The position numbers and the translations under genes are program-made. A DNA stretch of 64,000 bases from Adhaeribacter arboris. GTDB lineage: Bacteria > Bacteroidota > Bacteroidia > Cytophagales > Hymenobacteraceae. Where the stretch lies: contig NZ_PYFT01000001.1 in NCBI RefSeq assembly GCF_003023845.1, forward strand, positions 2,480,001-2,544,000, written 5' to 3'. Positions 1-7,579 of this stretch are shown piece after piece. Under the pieces are notes generated by a model. The model was given only the letters and a program-made list of their open reading frames with translations. It did not search any database and was not told where the DNA came from. How positions within the stretch are numbered: the stretch's first letter is position 1; each line of letters begins with the position of its first letter.

Positions 1-169
1 TCATGCTAATTTGAGGTGCCAGTGGTGTAATTTTCAAAGTTTTTGTTCGGGCTTACGAGACAATACTATTTGGCTACAAAAGTTATTACTAGCTTTTTCT
101 TTACTTTGTTCTATTTTCAATAACGATAATGTCTTTTGCTGGTAATACGTATAACTTGTTACTTCAAAC

Positions 170-361
170 CTAATGCGTGTTTTCTAGCTTAAACCAATGA
201 AAAGTGGCGGAGGCGGGGGCGGGACCTTTGGCCGTTAAACCGGCGCGCACTCCACGATCCCAGGGAGGTAGGTAAGAAACATCAATGGCCTGGCCTTTGT
301 TCATTTGGTTCCAGGTGGTGATTTGTGAAAGATGCTTCACTCCTAGTCTCTCGCGATGAGA
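170..361 (-). pseudogene. C-terminal fragment of an unrecognised protein
   Basis: On the minus strand this stretch is open from just after a stop codon to TAG at 170-172, has no start codon, and encodes about 60 residues with coding-like composition (for example LSQITTWNQMNKGQ and DVSYLPPWDRGVRAG). The flanking DNA is AT-rich, while this piece is locally GC-rich. It looks like the remnant of the 3' end of a gene. I do not recognise the family. Confidence 0.25.
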
Positions 362-444
362 TTAAGAACTTAGAGATAGATATGCCGTTAAGTTATCTCT
401 TAAATGGTGTGTTCTTGTAGCTCTTATCGGAATAGATATAGTAA

Positions 445-991
445 TTAATTTCCATCAATTAAAAATACTTTAATTTCCTTCTCTAATTTTCTTTTAAAAT
501 GGTAAAATTCTCCCATGTTTCGGTCCAGGAACTTTGCCATTTCTTCATTATTCAACCCTAATTGAGTATTATCTTGGCCTCTTTCATGTTTACATAATTT
601 TCTACTTTATTACTAATCACATCAATGATTGTAATGATTTTACCGAATAAAGCTTCAAATGGCTCATGTAAGAAAAACCTGTTCTGATAGTAGTAACTTT
701 TCATAGGAAAAATGGTCGATTTTAAGAAAGTAGCATCTAGGTCAGAAATAAATCTAGATAATTCAGTTTCTATTAGCTGCAAATTTTCACTTAACTTTCT
801 TAATAATTCAATTTGTAATTCATTATATTTAGTATTTCTAAACAGCTTCTTACTTAAATCTGCTTTTAAAATCTCTATTCTTCTACCTGTTTTCTAGTTG
901 AAAAAACTGTGAGTACAACTCCAGATAAAGCAAGTAGGGCAGCCACAATTGCAGCATGGCTTGCTTGTATATTATTAAGTAAATGAAGCAT
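445..991 (-). pseudogene. Small membrane-anchored protein, frameshifted twice
   Basis: Reading from ATG at 991, an N-terminal hydrophobic segment (AAIVAALLALSGVVLTVF) is followed by a charged, helical cytoplasmic-type region. The frame breaks near 878 and again near 589-591. Adding one A at each place (one in an AA pair, one in an AAA run of the coding strand) restores a single product of about 182 codons ending KVFLIDGN. The start lies 5 bp after the stop of the preceding membrane-protein gene, so the two probably form one transcript. No family recognised. Either a decayed gene or a gene with homopolymer sequencing errors; the second is favoured because the same kind of lesion recurs across the window. 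Confidence 0.45.
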
Positions 992-996
992 TAAAC

Positions 997-1355
997 TTAA
1001 ATTTTATATTCTTTATTTAAATGGTTGTATGTAAACAAGAGCCGTAGCACGATCACGATAAGAACCAATGAAATATAATGCAGGTCATCTTTTAGAATGG
1101 TATAATCTGAATAGGTAGATTCTATGAGTTTATTTAGTTCAGCATAATTAGGAACATTTTTATCTAAACGTTGAGATAGTTTAAGCGCATAAAAGAACAT
1201 ACCCATATTCCAACCAGCAACTGGTAGTAAGAAAATAATTAAAAGAAATAAGAGCCAAAAAAAAGCTTTATTAAAATCACTTTTTTTATTATGGGCAAGA
1301 TAAAAAGGGTTGATATTAAACTTACTAATAAAACGTATAAAATTCCTTCCTTCAT
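997..1355 (-). pseudogene. Two-to-three-span membrane protein, frameshifted
   Basis: From ATG at 1355 the frame encodes a hydrophobic N-terminus (MKEGILYVLLVSLISTLFIL) and then shifts at the A7 run (T7 at 1281-1287 on the plus strand). One added A joins it to a second hydrophobic segment (FFWLLFLLIIFLLPVAG) and a third near the C-terminus (ISLVLIVIVLRLLF), giving 120 codons. Without the correction only an internal start at 1206 (69 residues) remains. Downstream is the similarly broken membrane-anchored gene, probably cotranscribed. No family recognised. Confidence 0.45.
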
Positions 1356-1450
1356 TTACTTAATAAATTGACTCGTTTAAATTACTCCAATAAAAGAAAT
1401 TAATGAGTTTGCCCTCTGCTGTTCTGAATGGTTGTTTTTGCACCATCCAC

Positions 1451-2458
1451 TTACTTTAAAGACCGGCTCGGTACTCCTTCAAAGGTAATTTTTACGGGTT
1501 TTATCATTCCCTGGGCATCAAAATACATCCGGTCGATGCAGGTTACCCGGTGGTTGCCGTCGGTTTCGTCCAAGGGGCGGCGGTGATAGACAATGTACCA
1601 TTCGTCTTTGCCCGGTACTTGGATAATGGAATGGTGCCCAGCACCGGTAGCCACTTTGGGATCTTGCTGTAACACGGTACCAATGCGTTTAAAAGGACCA
1701 AAAGGCGAATCGCTAATGGCATAAGCTACCCGGTAATCAGGTCCGGTCCAGCCACCTTCCGACCACATAAAGTAGTATTTACCGTTGCGGATAAACATAA
1801 AAGGCCCTTCTACATAACCTTTCGGGGTAATTTCTTTAAAAGTAACGCCGTCCGGGAATGGGGTAAACCCGGTAAAGTCATTTTTTAACTTAGCCATGTT
1901 GCAGCGGCCCCAGCCACCGTAAATCAGGTAATACTGCCCGTCTTTGTCTTTAAACACAAATTGGTCAATCGGTTGGGCTTTGTTGTGAATTTTGCCAATT
2001 AAGGGTTTTCCCAGTAAATCCTTGAATGGTCCGGCTGGGTTATCGGCTACCGCTACACCAATACCGCCTACTTCTTTGGTATCGTCGTGAATATCGTTGC
2101 CCCCGAAGAACAAATAATATTTATTTCCTTTTTCTACCATGGCCGGGGCCCACATAGCTTTTTTCACCCATTTAACGGCCGAGGAATCAATAATGCGGCT
2201 GTGCTTAGTCCAGGTTATTAAATCCGGTGACGAAAAAGCATCCAGGTGCACCTGTTGCTCGTACGGCGCCGAATAGGTAGGATAAACCCAGTATTTATTT
2301 TTGATAATGATGCCTTCCGGGTCGGCGTACCAGCCAGGAAAAGTAGGATTACCCGAGGTAGTTTTCTTGACTAAAGGTTTTTTAATTGTTTGTTGCGAAA
2401 ATACCGGTAGGTAAACGAATAGAATAAGGCAACAGAATAGGAATGATTTTTTAATCAT
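1451..2458 (-). CDS. Secreted glycoside hydrolase family 43 protein
   Basis: Five-bladed beta-propeller glycosidase of the GH43 type (arabinofuranosidase, xylosidase or galactosidase activities are known in the family), acting outside the cytoplasm on plant or algal side chains. The start is taken at the ATG before IKKSFLFCCLILF, because it gives a clean signal peptide; an ATG 90 bases upstream would add an atypical leader. The three family acidic residues are visible: base Asp46 in WYADPEG, the pKa-tuning Asp165 in PIDQFVF and the acid Glu217 in VEGPFMF. At 335 residues it is a single-domain enzyme without a carbohydrate-binding module. Exact substrate cannot be read from sequence. It lies at the edge of a carbohydrate-use block with GH2, GH36 and sugar-acid genes. 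Confidence 0.9.
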   Translation of the reverse strand: MIKKSFLFCCLILFVYLPVFSQQTIKKPLVKKTTSGNPTFPGWYADPEGIIIKNKYWVYPTYSAPYEQQVHLDAFSSPDLITWTKHSRIIDSSAVKWVKKAMWAPAMVEKGNKYYLFFGGNDIHDDTKEVGGIGVAVADNPAGPFKDLLGKPLIGKIHNKAQPIDQFVFKDKDGQYYLIYGGWGRCNMAKLKNDFTGFTPFPDGVTFKEITPKGYVEGPFMFIRNGKYYFMWSEGGWTGPDYRVAYAISDSPFGPFKRIGTVLQQDPKVATGAGHHSIIQVPGKDEWYIVYHRRPLDETDGNHRVTCIDRMYFDAQGMIKPVKITFEGVPSRSLK

Positions 2459-2571
2459 GATAAATAGCACTCTAATTTTTAAATATTTGACCTGATTCCT
2501 GTTATTACAGAAAGGGAGCAAGAAATAGATGAGGCTTGCCTTATGCACCTTAATATTGAAGGCTTCCTACT

Positions 2572-2940
2572 TTATTTATTAAATTCACCAAAATGCCACA
2601 ACACCCCCGCTGGATCATGCATAAACAACTCTCTTCCCCATTCGAATTGCTTGATTTCTGTAAATTTTACCTCCTGGTATTTGCTTTGTAAATCCTTGCG
2701 CAACAAATCTTCCGCGCATTTTTCTATGTCATCTACCTCCAGAAACACCATGGAGTTATTAATCCAATCTTCTACATAATAGTCTTGCAAATAAAAACCT
2801 AAATTCTCATTTATCCGGAAAAGGCACATCTTGTCGCCAATTATAACTTCTTCAAAGTCCAGGTCCCGGTAAAACGCTCTGGATTTATCGTAATCTTTTG
2901 CGCCAATAAAGGTGCGAATTGTTTTAGGGATGTAGTTCAT
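2572..2940 (-). CDS. VOC superfamily (glyoxalase/bleomycin-resistance fold) protein
   Basis: 122 residues with the two-repeat beta-alpha-beta-beta-beta pattern of vicinal-oxygen-chelate proteins. The N-terminus (IRTFIGAKDYDKSRAFYRDLDFE) and the C-terminal LFMHDPAGVLWHFGEF are typical of the family. Candidate metal ligands are the C-terminal His and Glu, but the activity (lyase, dioxygenase or drug binding) cannot be assigned. Transcribed on the same strand as its neighbours but with separate spacing, so probably an independent unit. Confidence 0.8.
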   Translation of the reverse strand: MNYIPKTIRTFIGAKDYDKSRAFYRDLDFEEVIIGDKMCLFRINENLGFYLQDYYVEDWINNSMVFLEVDDIEKCAEDLLRKDLQSKYQEVKFTEIKQFEWGRELFMHDPAGVLWHFGEFNK

Positions 2941-3140
2941 TTTTAAGGGGCTTCATTTATAGCCAATTAGTAGGTAACATTAGCATTATTAAAATGATGA
3001 AATAACATTTTCCGCTTAAACAGCTTTTTACTTTATTCTCATTCAACTATCAAGTTAGCAGAATATAATTTTTACTCGGTAGAAACTGCAAAAAACAATT
3101 CTAAAGTAAGTCAGATGATTGAAAAAAACTTTTTTAAGTA

Positions 3141-4460
3141 TTAGGAACGGATTATTAAATCAATTATCATCACCCCAATAATTCCTACAACGGAAACCAG
3201 GCTTTCCATAATGGACCAGGAACGAATGGTTTGTTTGATGGATAAATTAAAATATTCTTTAAAAAGCCAGAACCCGGCGTCGTTTACGTGCGAAAACATG
3301 AGGCTGCCGGCGCCAATAGCTAGCACCATTAAATTAGGGTCAACGGGAATTTGCTTCATGAGGGGCGAAATTATACCGGCGGTAGTTAAACCAGCTACGG
3401 TGGCGGAACCTAAACATACCCGGATTATGGCCGCAATCAGCCAGCCCAATAGCAGAGGATGTAATGTCCAGCCTTGTAAAACGGAGGCAATCTCCGCGCT
3501 TACGCCACTATCCAACAGTACTTGTTTTAAAATACCGGCTCCGCTCACAATTAACAAAATCATGGCGACATCTTTTACCGCATCGGCATAAACGCCCATA
3601 ATAGAAGCCATACTCCTACCTTGGTTTAAACCTAAAGTAACAGTAGCCAGCAGCACGGCCAGCAGCATCACAATATTAGGCTCTCCCACAAATTTGAGCA
3701 TGCCGCTTAACACCCCATCTTTGGGCACAAAAACCAATAATAAGGTAGTAAGCATCAGCATAAAAACGGGGAATAACGACGATAACAAACTATTCGTTAT
3801 ACCGGGCAACTTTTCGGAAGGAATATTCTGCACCACAAAACCTTCTAGTGGCTTGGATACCATATTTTTTAAAGTTTTGGCGAAAATAGGGCCGGCTACA
3901 ATAATGGCAGGAATAGAAACGATTAAACCGTACACGAGCGTCCAGCCCATATCGGCCTTAAACTGGGTAACCAAGGCCGCGGGAGAAGGATGCGGCGGTA
4001 AAAAACCGTGCGTTACCGATAAAGCCGAAAGCATGGGCACGCCAATGTACACCGAGGGAAGTTTGTACGTATAGGCTACCGAGAAGATTAAGGGTATCAT
4101 TAGCACGAAACCCACATTGTAAAAAAGCGGAATTCCCACTACCAAACCCGTAATCATGAGAGCCCAGTGAATGTACTTTTCGCCGAAAGCCGACATCATA
4201 GAATTGGCAATCCGTTGGGCTGCCCCACTTTCGGCCACCAGTTTACCCAGCATAGCACCCAGCACTACCACAATTACCAGTGACCCTAAGGTATCCCCAA
4301 TTCCTTTTTGTACCGATTGGTTAATATTGGCAAGAGGAATGCCTAAGCCAAGCCCGGTAAAAATAGAAACTAACAGAAAGGCCAGAAAAGCATTTACCTT
4401 ACCCCAGGTTATTAATAGAATAAGTGATACAATGCAGATAATAACGACGAGTAGGGTCAT
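3141..4460 (-). CDS. GntP-family gluconate:H+ symporter
   Basis: Integral inner-membrane permease of 439 residues with about a dozen hydrophobic helices, matching the usual GntP length. Family-like stretches include GLGIPLANINQSVQKGIGDTLG near the N-terminus, SALSVTHGFLPPHPSPAAL mid-protein and GSATVAGLTTAGI in the C-terminal half. The family takes up gluconate or related aldonates with protons. The two genes immediately upstream in the transcription direction (sugar-acid dehydratase and KDPG-type aldolase) would convert such a substrate to pyruvate, so the three genes form a plausible aldonate uptake and catabolism set. A repeat-rich spacer of about 260 bp separates it from them. Substrate is inferred, not shown. 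Confidence 0.92.
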   Translation of the reverse strand: MTLLVVIICIVSLILLITWGKVNAFLAFLLVSIFTGLGLGIPLANINQSVQKGIGDTLGSLVIVVVLGAMLGKLVAESGAAQRIANSMMSAFGEKYIHWALMITGLVVGIPLFYNVGFVLMIPLIFSVAYTYKLPSVYIGVPMLSALSVTHGFLPPHPSPAALVTQFKADMGWTLVYGLIVSIPAIIVAGPIFAKTLKNMVSKPLEGFVVQNIPSEKLPGITNSLLSSLFPVFMLMLTTLLLVFVPKDGVLSGMLKFVGEPNIVMLLAVLLATVTLGLNQGRSMASIMGVYADAVKDVAMILLIVSGAGILKQVLLDSGVSAEIASVLQGWTLHPLLLGWLIAAIIRVCLGSATVAGLTTAGIISPLMKQIPVDPNLMVLAIGAGSLMFSHVNDAGFWLFKEYFNLSIKQTIRSWSIMESLVSVVGIIGVMIIDLIIRS

Positions 4461-4468
4461 TGGGTTAG

Positions 4469-4720
4469 AGTTGGAAGGTTGGTAAGTTTTAAGGTTGAAA
4501 AGTTAGAAAGTTGAAAGATTAAAAAGTTGGAAAGTTGAAAGGTTTTTTTAAAATTCTAGGAATTTCTGGATATCAGGATTTAGCATCGTATTTCAAATTA
4601 GGAAACTCTTTGATGTTGTTATTTATAACTATTTATCGTTGCGGCTTTCTTCCTTTCCAACCTTGAGACCTATCTACTCTCCTGCTCTATAACTTTCTAA
4701 CCTTTCACAACCTTCCAACT
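4469..4720. repeat. Imperfect inverted minisatellite-like repeats between permease and dehydratase genes
   Basis: 4469-4547 is built of degenerate units resembling GTTGGAAAGTTGAAAG. 4647-4720 carries the same units in inverted orientation (CTTTCTAACCTTTCACAACC and CCTTCCAACT). The word AGTTGGAAGGTTG occurs in opposite orientations near both outer ends, so the two blocks could pair around an AT-rich loop. Function unknown: could be a fold-back RNA, a terminator-like element or an old palindromic repeat. Confidence 0.55.
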
Positions 4721-4723
4721 AAA

Positions 4724-6439
4724 TTAATGTGAATCGCGGCTTACTTTGTCGCCGGAGCCACCTACCAGAAAATCCAGGTCGGCGCCTTTATCGGCTTGCT
4801 GCACGTGTTTGATGTACATGTTTACGTAGCCTCGATCTGCCACCGGCTCTGGTCTTTTCCATTTTAGTTTCCGGCGAACCAATTCTTCTTCCGTAATATC
4901 CAGGTGCAGACGGCGATTCGGTACGTCTAACTCAATATAATCTCCGTTTTGCACTACCGCTAAGGTACCCCCAATAGCCGCTTCCGGCGAAACGTGGAGC
5001 ACTACCGTACCATAAGCGGTACCGCTCATGCGGCCATCGGAAATGCGCACCATATCTACCACTCCTTTTTCCAGAATTTTTTTAGGCAAGGTCATATTTC
5101 CTACTTCGGGCATTCCCGGATAGCCTACGGGTCCTACATTTTTCAAAACCATAATGCAGGTTTCGTCAATGTCTAAATCCGGATCATCTACGAGGGCATG
5201 GTATTCTTCAATGGTTTCGAAAACCACGGCCCGGCCCCGGTGCACCATCAACTCCGGCGTAGCAGCCGAAGGTTTAATAACCGCACCATTTTCGGCCAGA
5301 TTGCCTTTTAGCACCGCAATACCACCTTCCTGAATCAGCGGGTTGGTAATAGAAGCAATTACCTCGGTATTGTAATTATTTATCCTACCTTTTATATTTT
5401 CGGCGTGTCCTTTACCAGTTACCGTAGTGGTATGCAGGTGCAGGTGTTCCCGCAGTTCATTAATAATAACCGGTAAACCTCCCGCGTAGAAAAAATCCTC
5501 CATCAGGAATTTTCCGGAAGGCATCAAATTTAACAAAAGCGGAATTTTACTACCTAAATCATCATAATCTTCCAGGTTTAGGTCTACCCCAATGCGTCCG
5601 GCTATAGCGGTTAAGTGAATAATTAAATTGGTAGAGCCTCCTACGGCAGCGTTTACCTTAATGGCATTTTCGAAGGCTTCGCGGGTTAAAACTTTCGAGA
5701 TCCGCAAGTCTTCTTTTACCATTTCTACGATGCGGCGGCCCGATAGATGGGCTAGTACTTTCTTCCGCGAATCAACGGCCGGAATAGCGGCCGCGCCGGG
5801 TAAGGTTAAGCCCAAAGACTCCACCATACACGCCATAGTAGAAGCCGTTCCCATGGTCATGCAGTGGCCCGCGCTTCGCGACATACAGCTTTCGGCGAAC
5901 ATATAATCCTCTTGCAGCATTTTACCGGTTTTCACGTCGGCGGCAAATTTCCAGACGTGGGTGCCCGAACCAATATCCTGCCCCTGAAATTTCCCGTTCA
6001 GCATGGGTCCGCCGGGTACCACAATGGTAGGTAAATTTACGCTGGCGGCTCCCATCACCGTGGAAGGTGTGGTTTTATCGCAACCAGTTAAGAGCACTAC
6101 CCCATCAATCGGGTTCCCCCGGATAGATTCTTCGGCATCCATACTGGCCAAGTTGCGGAACAGCATAGCCGTTGGTTTCAGCAAGGTTTCACCCAACGAC
6201 ATAATCGGGAATTCCAGCGGAAAGCCACCCGCTTCGTACACTCCCCGTTTAACTACTTCGGCAATATCGCGCAAATGAGCGTTGCAAGGCGTTAGTTCCG
6301 ACCAGGTATTACAGATTCCAATTACCGGTCTCCCATCAAACATATCTTCCGGATAACCTTGATTTTTCATCCAGCTCCGGTAGATAAAACCCATTTTATC
6401 GGTTTTGCCAAACCAATCGCTACTTCTGAATTTAGACAT
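4724..6439 (-). CDS. IlvD/Edd-family dehydratase, probably sugar-acid (aldonate) dehydratase
   Basis: 571-residue Fe-S dehydratase. The cluster and active-site motifs are clear: CNTWSELTPCNAHL near residue 44, GCDKTTPS near 119 and ESCMSRSAGHCMTMGTAST near 185. The C-terminal part has the family GRMSGTAYG motif. This subset resembles arabonate, xylonate or gluconate dehydratases more than branched-chain IlvD, and the setting supports that: a KDPG-type aldolase starts 11 bp upstream in the same direction and a gluconate permease lies downstream. The reaction would be dehydration of an aldonic acid to a 2-keto-3-deoxy acid. Which sugar acid is used is not determinable here; a dihydroxy-acid dehydratase role in valine/isoleucine synthesis is less likely. 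Confidence 0.9.
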   Translation of the reverse strand: MSKFRSSDWFGKTDKMGFIYRSWMKNQGYPEDMFDGRPVIGICNTWSELTPCNAHLRDIAEVVKRGVYEAGGFPLEFPIMSLGETLLKPTAMLFRNLASMDAEESIRGNPIDGVVLLTGCDKTTPSTVMGAASVNLPTIVVPGGPMLNGKFQGQDIGSGTHVWKFAADVKTGKMLQEDYMFAESCMSRSAGHCMTMGTASTMACMVESLGLTLPGAAAIPAVDSRKKVLAHLSGRRIVEMVKEDLRISKVLTREAFENAIKVNAAVGGSTNLIIHLTAIAGRIGVDLNLEDYDDLGSKIPLLLNLMPSGKFLMEDFFYAGGLPVIINELREHLHLHTTTVTGKGHAENIKGRINNYNTEVIASITNPLIQEGGIAVLKGNLAENGAVIKPSAATPELMVHRGRAVVFETIEEYHALVDDPDLDIDETCIMVLKNVGPVGYPGMPEVGNMTLPKKILEKGVVDMVRISDGRMSGTAYGTVVLHVSPEAAIGGTLAVVQNGDYIELDVPNRRLHLDITEEELVRRKLKWKRPEPVADRGYVNMYIKHVQQADKGADLDFLVGGSGDKVSRDSH

Positions 6440-6450
6440 ATAGTATTATA

Positions 6451-7107
6451 TTAATTAGAAGGTAAACCTTTAAATTGATGATATTTTTTTACAAAATCCA
6501 GAAAAAGATTTTTCAATTCCGGCCATTGCTCATTCTGAATAAGTTGCTTCGGAAAAATATCGCTGCCTATACCCACTCCTTGCGCTCCCGCCTGAAAAAA
6601 CTGGGTAATATTACTTAAAGAAATACCTCCGGTAGGTACCAGTTTTAAGCCGCTTAAAGGGGCCAAAACGTCTTTAATAAATTCCGGCCCGAGCTTGGTA
6701 GCCGGAAAAACCTTTATCATACTCGCTCCTAATTGTGCAGCCTGGTAAATTTCAGTGGGCGAAAAAGAACCGGGAAAAATAGGAATATGGGCGGCTAAGC
6801 TGGCTTTTATTACTTCCGGGTTTAAAATAGGCGTAACAATAAACTGGGCTCCAGCAGCTAAGGCTTGTTCTAAATCAGCTAAGGAGCAAACCGTTCCGGC
6901 TCCAATATTTAATTTCCCGCTAAACTCGTTTACCAGCGTGGAAATAGTTTTGGGTGCATTAGCTGAGTTAAGCGTGATTTCAAGGGTGGTTAAACCAGCT
7001 TCGGCGTATAAACCGGCTATTTGGCGGGATGCGGCCGGCGGTAAATTCCGCATTATACCTATTAACGGAACCCGCTGAAAAAGCTCCCAGGAAAAAGCAT
7101 GACTCAT
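6451..7107 (-). CDS. eda: KDPG/KHG-type aldolase
   Basis: Class I aldolase that splits 2-keto-3-deoxy-6-phosphogluconate-type substrates to pyruvate and an aldehyde. The start at 7107 (MSHAFSWELFQRVPLIGIMR) gives 218 residues, the usual family size; an upstream in-frame ATG would add a non-homologous tail. The Schiff-base lysine is Lys132 in GASMIKVFPA and the catalytic glutamate is Glu43 in TTLEITL. The phosphate-binding GGISLSN loop is present. It precedes the sugar-acid dehydratase by 11 bp, so the two are almost certainly cotranscribed. Whether the substrate is phosphorylated depends on a kinase that is not in this window. Confidence 0.91.
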   Translation of the reverse strand: MSHAFSWELFQRVPLIGIMRNLPPAASRQIAGLYAEAGLTTLEITLNSANAPKTISTLVNEFSGKLNIGAGTVCSLADLEQALAAGAQFIVTPILNPEVIKASLAAHIPIFPGSFSPTEIYQAAQLGASMIKVFPATKLGPEFIKDVLAPLSGLKLVPTGGISLSNITQFFQAGAQGVGIGSDIFPKQLIQNEQWPELKNLFLDFVKKYHQFKGLPSN

Positions 7108-7579
7108 AGTTATATTGTATGTTGAAGATTTTAAATTGCTTCCAGAATACAGCCTCATTCACCCACCGGCCCGGAAATGTATGAACTCTTTCGGATAAGC
7201 CCAACACCAGCCAAGTAGTTTATAGTAAAAGTTTTAAGTTTGGAACCGCTAATCAGGTTTTTCGTATTTTATTTACCGATAAGTCTTGCCACACCAATAT
7301 TACCGCGCTTAAATTAAGAGAAAATTTCCGAGAAGCTTCCTTTGTAAAAAGCCGTCAGTGCGTACCTGAAAAGCAAGGTGCACTAAATTTCTATCGGCGC
7401 CGCTGCTTCCTTATCTAAAAAGATGAGGCACTTCCTTTGTAGCTTAGAAATTTACCGGACGAACAATCTTTTTTCATTAGGATGATCCTGATCCGGAACC
7501 CTATTCCTAGGAGATTATATAAAAGGTTGGCCTTTTTTTATTTAAAACAGGTCAACTTTTTTCTGAAACAGCAGATACC
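7108..7579. other. Intergenic region, nothing assigned
   Basis: About 470 bp between the aldolase start and the 3' end of the DUF4965 gene. No convincing gene in any frame. The leader and promoter of the aldolase-dehydratase pair should lie in the 7110-7300 part; I saw no clear box. Confidence 0.5.
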
